Assembly (NCBI GenBank): GCA_003452695.1
Contig: DMNP01000388.1
Coordinates: 693-26,959 of the forward strand
Direction: 5' to 3'
Length of the DNA stretch: 26,267 bases
Origin: Eggerthellaceae bacterium
GTDB taxonomy: Bacteria; Actinomycetota; Coriobacteriia; Coriobacteriales; Eggerthellaceae
The notes beneath the pieces were generated by a model. That model was not told the DNA's origin, made no database searches, and was given only the letters and a program-made list of their open reading frames with translations. Every line of letters starts with the position of its first letter. Positions within the stretch are counted from its first letter, which is position 1. A program made the position numbers and the translations under genes. This document shows positions 23,053 through 26,267 of the stretch, one piece after another.

Positions 23053-23235
23053 ACAGGATTAGGCCCGAAAAAACTATCGCAACGTAATCGGATAAAGGTT
23101 TCAAGCCGGTACGGGAACAAACTCGCGCTTGGCCGTCCTCGCTGAAAACGAGCCATTGGCACGTTTTACGGGCGCTCGGGTCCTGCAGAATCGCTCACAC
23201 CTGCTTGCCAACAGTCCACCGGGCTGCGTAGAGTG

Positions 23236-23293
23236 AACGTTCCCCTGGTTTTCCCGGCCCGGTAAACGTTCCCCTGGTTTTCCCGGCCCGGCA
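23236..23293. repeat. 29-base tandem duplication
   Basis: Two copies of a 29-base unit starting AACGTTCCCCTGG and ending CCCGGCCCGG plus two bases occur in direct succession, with one difference. Confidence 0.9.
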
Positions 23294-23314
23294 AGAGGCG
23301 GAGACTAGACGCGT

Positions 23315-23530
23315 GTTGCGGGTGAATCGGCCCATCAGATCGGCTATTTTAGAGCTTTCGCCTTGCGAGGGCGGGGTTGCGGGTGGATTTTCCGCTTTCC
23401 GAGAGGTCGCTATCGACGTTTTCCCTGGTCGGCATCTGGCGGCAACTCACGATTTCACCCGTAACCCCCCGCTTCTTGCCCGCAAGGGCCGAAAACAGCG
23501 TTCCAGCGGCCCCATCCACCCGTGAACCCG
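23315..23530. repeat. Quadruple inverted-repeat element, copy B
   Basis: GTTGCGGGTG motifs at 23315 and 23376 on the plus strand are answered by CACCCGTAAC at 23456 and CACCCGTGAAC at 23517. Spacings are 61, 80 and 61 bases, the same as in copy A (3540-3751). The inner pair, GGGGTTGCGGGTGGATTT and GATTTCACCCGTAACCCC, is best conserved. The sequences between motifs differ a good deal between copies. Confidence 0.85.
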
Positions 23531-23608
23531 CTCTCGTTTCCACGAAGTGCTGGTTGCGCAGTTTCGCGGCAGAAATCTGCCTTGTGCGGCGCATCCCGGA
23601 CGGCGGGC

Positions 23609-23632
23609 GGCATAACAAGGCCCCGTTATGCC
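23609..23632. repeat. GGCATAACAAGG palindrome, copy 2
   Basis: GGCATAACAAGG is followed by CCCCGTTATGCC; it differs from copy 1 at 16521-16544 at a single position. Confidence 0.75.
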
Positions 23633-24010
23633 CCACCGCACCCCAACGAAGCAAACCGCAAGCGCACAAGTTAAGCCAAGCGAAACAAGCATGAGATTCG
23701 TTCGTTTGCCTGCCGATGAACCATTCCCGCACACAATGCCCAGCTATCTTCCGATTAAATCCGCAACGCTAAACACCGTAGCCCATTTGCGTAATGTTAG
23801 GTACCTGCCTCGCCAGACACGATGCCCCGAGAGCAGCATTGTTGCTTGGTCTTGCAGAGTCCAGCTTTTCGGGCGCCTGATTGAAAGAGTCTATCATATG
23901 GGATGTACCACCTGGTGTTGCACCCCATACGTCCAAGCCGCCACGCACATGGAGCAGCCTGGCTTGTGATACGGTGTTTCCGCTACCAAATACACGAGGA
24001 GCGTGGTCTG

Positions 24011-25426
24011 ATGCAAATCGGAGTTACGAACCCACTGAGGGAATTCCTGAGGTGGAAGCCCTTCCCGCCAAACCACGAGGAGCAGCCGCTTTTCTGCTGG
24101 GACGCCCACCGCGTGAAGGTCGACGGGCGCATCATGCTCGTCGTCTGCAACGCTGCGAACCGATTCGCAGGCGTCACCGCGATGCGCGCGGCAGACTGGA
24201 AGCGCCTCGGCGAGGTCTGCTGGGAACTCGTGGCCTGCTCGCTGCGTCAATGCGGGTTCTCGGCAGCAGCCGTGGACCAGTACCTGATCCGCGCAGGCGC
24301 CGTGGAGTTCGGGCGCACCCACGGGCGCAGCGCGGTCGGCTGCATGAACCGCATGATCGACGCGCTCGCGTGGATGCAATGCGACCACGACGCGCAATTC
24401 CAAGCCTATCTCACGCATTACCTCAACGTCGACGACGTGGGAAGCTGTGCAACGCGCAAGGGCCTGGGCTGCGCGGCGGAGCGCATGGCCGAGGACTTGC
24501 TGGAAATCGGCATCAACCCCCATGGTGGCACCCAGTACGCCATCGACTACGCACGCCTCCACGAAGGCGATGCGGATGGGCCCGAAGGCGATGCTTCCCG
24601 CCGCCACGCCGACTTCGAGTTGCCCGATGATGCGAAGGAGGACGTGAAGCGCGACACCGGGGCAAACAGCCCATCCGAGAGTGAACTCATGCGCGAGCTC
24701 GATGAGATTATCGCAGCCCTGGACACCGAAGAGGACCAGGCCGAATTGGAAATCATCTCCGAAATCGAAACCATCACGCGTGCGATGCGCGCCGAACGCG
24801 GCAACGATCCCGACCGGCCGCCCAAGGCCGAGGGGCTGTGCACGGTGTGCGGGGCCGATCCGAGGGTGTTTCTCGACCGCGTGCCTTACTGCTTGAACTG
24901 CCACAACGAGCTGACCGAACGGCTCATGGGCACGCAGCACATAACCAACGACTCGTCGACGCTTGCGGTGTTCGACGCCGGTGGCGCTCTCGTTCAATTC
25001 GCCGTAGAGCGCATGGTCACGCCGCCGTTCGCTCGCTGGACCGCCCACGAGCTTGTAGACGACAACGAGTATGTGGGCGTGGAGGTGTGCGTGGACGCCG
25101 ACCCCGACGAGGACCAGGACATAACGCTCGCGCGCCTTTGGGAAAAGGCCCAGCAGGCAATCTCCAGGCCATCGACGCACGTGCACGCGCATCCCGCGCA
25201 CCTGTCCGGTTGGGTGTCGAACGGCGCCCACATGGGCGGCGAAATCCTGTTCGCAGAGGATTCCGGCTGGGGCCGCATCGACGAGGACGAGCATGGGCGC
25301 TGCTCGGTAATTGTCGATGGCCGCCGCTACGGCGCTGAGGAATTCCTGGGGCTTTTCAGCGGGCATGTGGGGTTCGATCTGCACTGGCAAATCCACGACC
25401 CGAGCGACGATTTGCCCAATCATTAG
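24011..25426 (+). CDS. DUF6933-like protein with central zinc ribbon
   Basis: The 471-residue protein begins with a domain like the DUF6933 group (about 1-130): MQIGVTNPLREFLRWKP, FCWDAHRVKVDGRIMLVVCN and a helical MNRMIDALAW region. An acidic helical linker (about 185-265) leads to a zinc ribbon with Cys277, Cys280, Cys294 and Cys297 (CTVCGADP...CLNCHNEL). The last ~165 residues contain FDAGGALVQFAVERMV, a calcium-like acidic DADPDEDQD and GWGRIDEDEHGRCSVIVDG, with no family I can name. The ATG at 24011 has GAGGAG about ten bases upstream. An in-frame start 36 codons earlier lacks a site. It is alone on the plus strand in a repeat-rich region. It looks like a cytosolic, possibly nucleic-acid- or protein-binding, accessory protein; function unknown. 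Confidence 0.75.
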   Translation: MQIGVTNPLREFLRWKPFPPNHEEQPLFCWDAHRVKVDGRIMLVVCNAANRFAGVTAMRAADWKRLGEVCWELVACSLRQCGFSAAAVDQYLIRAGAVEFGRTHGRSAVGCMNRMIDALAWMQCDHDAQFQAYLTHYLNVDDVGSCATRKGLGCAAERMAEDLLEIGINPHGGTQYAIDYARLHEGDADGPEGDASRRHADFELPDDAKEDVKRDTGANSPSESELMRELDEIIAALDTEEDQAELEIISEIETITRAMRAERGNDPDRPPKAEGLCTVCGADPRVFLDRVPYCLNCHNELTERLMGTQHITNDSSTLAVFDAGGALVQFAVERMVTPPFARWTAHELVDDNEYVGVEVCVDADPDEDQDITLARLWEKAQQAISRPSTHVHAHPAHLSGWVSNGAHMGGEILFAEDSGWGRIDEDEHGRCSVIVDGRRYGAEEFLGLFSGHVGFDLHWQIHDPSDDLPNH

Positions 25427-25440
25427 GACATCCGTGAAAA

Positions 25441-25578
25441 CTACAAGGATCGCGGGATAATCTGACGCTCGGACTTAATGATATTTGCAATCGGGGATTC
25501 GCAACCGATTGGACATGCAGCTCGACCATTCATGACGTTCGAGTAGCAACCTGCTCCATGGTAACTGCCTGCGTGCAT
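25441..25578 (-). CDS. Possible small Cys-containing protein
   Basis: A 45-residue frame starts MHAGSYHGAGCYSNVMNG and contains AACPIGCESPIANIIKSERQ. It has ATG at 25578 with AAGGGAG eight bases upstream. The frame stays open upstream of the ATG (to a TGA inside the neighbouring hairpin) and that part, CAVAYRPYVKGV, also reads protein-like. So it may be the intact 3' end of a larger lost gene instead. Three cysteines and the Pro-Ile-Gly-Cys motif are eye-catching, but no family is recognised. It converges with the plus-strand gene ending at 25426. Confidence 0.35.
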   Translation of the reverse strand: MHAGSYHGAGCYSNVMNGRAACPIGCESPIANIIKSERQIIPRSL

Positions 25579-25611
25579 CGGGGGTACTCCCTTGACGTAT
25601 GGCCGGTACGC

Positions 25612-25682
25612 AACCGCACATTTCGTGCAATCTCATGCATTTCGCGCCTCCAGCTGCATGAGATGTCGCATTATGCGCGGTT
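25612..25682. repeat. 71-base hairpin element, unit 1
   Basis: 28-base left arm (25612-25639, ending CGTGCAATCTCATGCA), 15-base loop and 28-base right arm (25655-25682, starting TGCATGAGATGTCGCA). Pairing is imperfect compared with unit 2 but sizes are identical. Confidence 0.85.
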
Positions 25683-25736
25683 TTCCGCGCGACGCGATTG
25701 CGTTTCCGCAGGTCGCATGAACCCAGAGAAGCAAAA

Positions 25737-25807
25737 AACCGCGCATAACGTGCAATTTCATGCAGGTCAAGACGGAAAATGCATGAGATTGCACGTTATG
25801 CGCGGTT
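25737..25807. repeat. 71-base hairpin element, unit 2
   Basis: 28-base left arm (25737-25764: AACCGCGCATAACGTGCAAT then TTCATGCA), 15-base loop, and 28-base right arm (25780-25807) with a single mismatch. The unit repeats unit 1 after a 54-base gap. Confidence 0.9.
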
Positions 25808-25815
25808 CAGTGCGG

Positions 25816-25890
25816 GTGTGCCAGGGGGACGTGTGCCAGGGGGACGTGTGCCAGGGGGACGTGTGCCAGGGGGACGTGTGCCAGGGGGAC
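25816..25890. repeat. Five perfect 15-base tandem units
   Basis: GTGTGCCAGGGGGAC is repeated five times without change. The unit equals the outer part of the hairpin arm that follows, so it looks like amplification of the edge of that element. Confidence 0.97.
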
Positions 25891-25983
25891 GTTTCTCTTG
25901 ACACGCGATGCGCTTGTGTGTCGGGGAGGCGGTTCCTTTGGCGACCGCTCGAGTGCGCTAAGAGAAACGTCCCCCCGGCGCAC
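25876..25983. repeat. GTGTCAGGGGGACG hairpin element, copy 2
   Basis: Left arm GTGTGCCAGGGGGAC plus GTTTCTCTTGACAC (25876-25904) faces AAGAGAAACGTCCCCCCGGC (about 25959-25978) with GCAC beyond. It is a diverged relative of 16599-16678, with a longer loop and a tandem-amplified left edge. Confidence 0.75.
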
Positions 25984-25992
25984 GCAACGAAA

Positions 25993-26025
25993 AGCGGCCC
26001 CGACAGCTTGGCTGTCGGGGCCGCT
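25993..26025 (-). terminator. Rho-independent terminator after rplW
   Basis: Fourteen-base perfect arms AGCGGCCCCGACAG (25993-26006) and CTGTCGGGGCCGCT (26012-26025) with a five-base loop. Read on the minus strand a TTTTC tract follows. It is 24 bases past the rplW stop. Confidence 0.88.
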
Positions 26026-26049
26026 CATGCTAGTACGCTGGCGCCGAAG

Positions 26050-26267
26050 CTAGCTGGCGAAGATTTCGATGGTCTCGCCTTCTGCGATCGTCACCATGGC
26101 CTTCTTCCACCTGCGGGTGTAGCCGGCCACGTAGCGCACGCGCTTCTTCTTCGGCTTCACGTTCATGGTGTTCACCTTCTTCACCGTAACGCCGAACAGC
26201 TCTTCGACCGCCTTGGCGATCTCGATCTTGTTGGCATCACGTGCAACCTCGAAGGTGTACTTGTTCA
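26050..26267 (-). CDS. rplW: 50S ribosomal protein L23 (5' end beyond window)
   Basis: The visible 72 residues (starting [20 protein letters not shown]) match the conserved core and C terminus of L23. These include [12 protein letters not shown], the basic [20 protein letters not shown] loop and the end ETIEIFAS. L23 sits at the polypeptide exit and docks trigger factor and SRP. The start lies beyond the window. In nearly all bacteria rplB follows rplW directly in the S10 operon. Here a terminator follows after 24 bases and then repeats and unrelated genes, so either the operon ends here in this lineage or the region has been rearranged. Confidence 0.95.
   Translation of the reverse strand, partial: NKYTFEVARDANKIEIAKAVEELFGVTVKKVNTMNVKPKKKRVRYVAGYTRRWKKAMVTIAEGETIEIFAS

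Larger units (their letters stand above)
22449..24010. other. Repeat-dense gap upstream of the ExbB-like gene
   Basis: About 1.56 kb has no convincing gene. It holds a GC-rich inverted repeat (22653-22790), the 152-base element (22901-23052), a 29-base tandem duplication (23236-23293), copy B of the quadruple repeat (23315-23530) and the second GGCATAACAAGG palindrome (23609-23632). CCTGCAGAATCGC also occurs twice (about 22738 and 23184). The stretch 23640-24010 contains no feature I recognise. Confidence 0.6.

Noticed and set aside
23894..25423. 509-codon minus-strand frame opposite the DUF6933-like gene
   Set aside because: The plus frame has a ribosome-binding site and a clear zinc ribbon; the minus frame lacks both and is His/Arg/Val-biased.
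25612..25890. CRISPR array
   Set aside because: The repeated units are hairpins with their own loops and one perfect tandem array; there are no regularly alternating unique spacers and no cas genes.
25816..26028. Minus-strand frame with a repeated NVPLAH-like peptide
   Set aside because: The 15-base DNA repeat is a multiple of three, so any frame looks like a peptide repeat; it overlaps the terminator and hairpin and has no good start.

Overview
This 26.3-kb window comes from a high-GC, Gram-positive-type chromosome. It is most likely an actinomycete of the class Coriobacteriia (Eggerthella/Gordonibacter/Slackia-like). That placement is an inference from three things: high GC with many low-complexity Ala/Ser/Pro linkers, a small heat-shock gene behind an actinobacterial HspR (HAIR) operator, and the core gene set ruvX-mltG-aroE ... 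aroQ-pepQ-efp. I saw no rRNA, tRNA, CRISPR array or intact transposase gene.

Layout. (1) 1-2381, minus strand: efp (cut by the window edge), preceded by a single reading frame fusing type II dehydroquinase (AroQ) to an M24 Xaa-Pro peptidase (PepQ/PepP type). (2) 2382-5493 is an accessory stretch: a YfcE-like phosphoesterase, large palindromic elements, a G-rich tract, a frameshifted remnant of a secreted Ig-like protein, a toxin-antitoxin remnant whose toxin 3' end runs into a ~100-bp second copy of the aroQ 5' end, and a lipoprotein with a cyclophilin-like domain. (3) 5494-9717, minus strand: aroE (with an unusual ~80-residue insertion), mltG, ruvX and an M18 aminopeptidase, partly overlapping or tightly spaced. 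(4) 9972-12602: a zinc-ribbon protein and IMP dehydrogenase, separated by palindromes. (5) 12839-13441, plus strand: hsp20 behind a HAIR operator. (6) 13617-16330, minus strand: citramalate synthase, a YerC/TrpR-like regulator and a nicotinamidase-family hydrolase, probably one transcription unit. (7) 17005-22448, minus strand: ExbB/TolQ-like channel, DUF2149 (ExbD-like) subunit and a 1157-residue surface protein. (8) 22449-26049: a repeat-dense region around a DUF6933-like/zinc-ribbon protein and a possible small Cys-containing ORF. (9) 26050-26267: the 3' part of rplW, followed by a terminator instead of rplB.

How the parts work together. The metabolic core links the shikimate pathway (AroQ, AroE), isoleucine precursor supply (CimA), GMP synthesis (GuaB), NAD salvage (PncA-like), peptide turnover (M18, M24), cell-wall processing (MltG) and translation (EF-P, L23). 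The most intriguing candidate system is region 7. Force-transducing ExbB/ExbD-type stators normally serve diderm bacteria, where they energise outer-membrane machines. Here such a pair sits directly upstream of a large membrane-tethered surface protein, in what looks like a monoderm.

The second theme is palindromic repeats. At least seven distinct inverted-repeat designs occupy almost every long intergenic gap. Two elements 20 kb apart share an exact 61-80-61-nt motif geometry although their spacer sequences have largely diverged. None has a transposase in the window, so they look like non-autonomous (MITE/REP/BIME-type) elements moved in trans, but that is inference.
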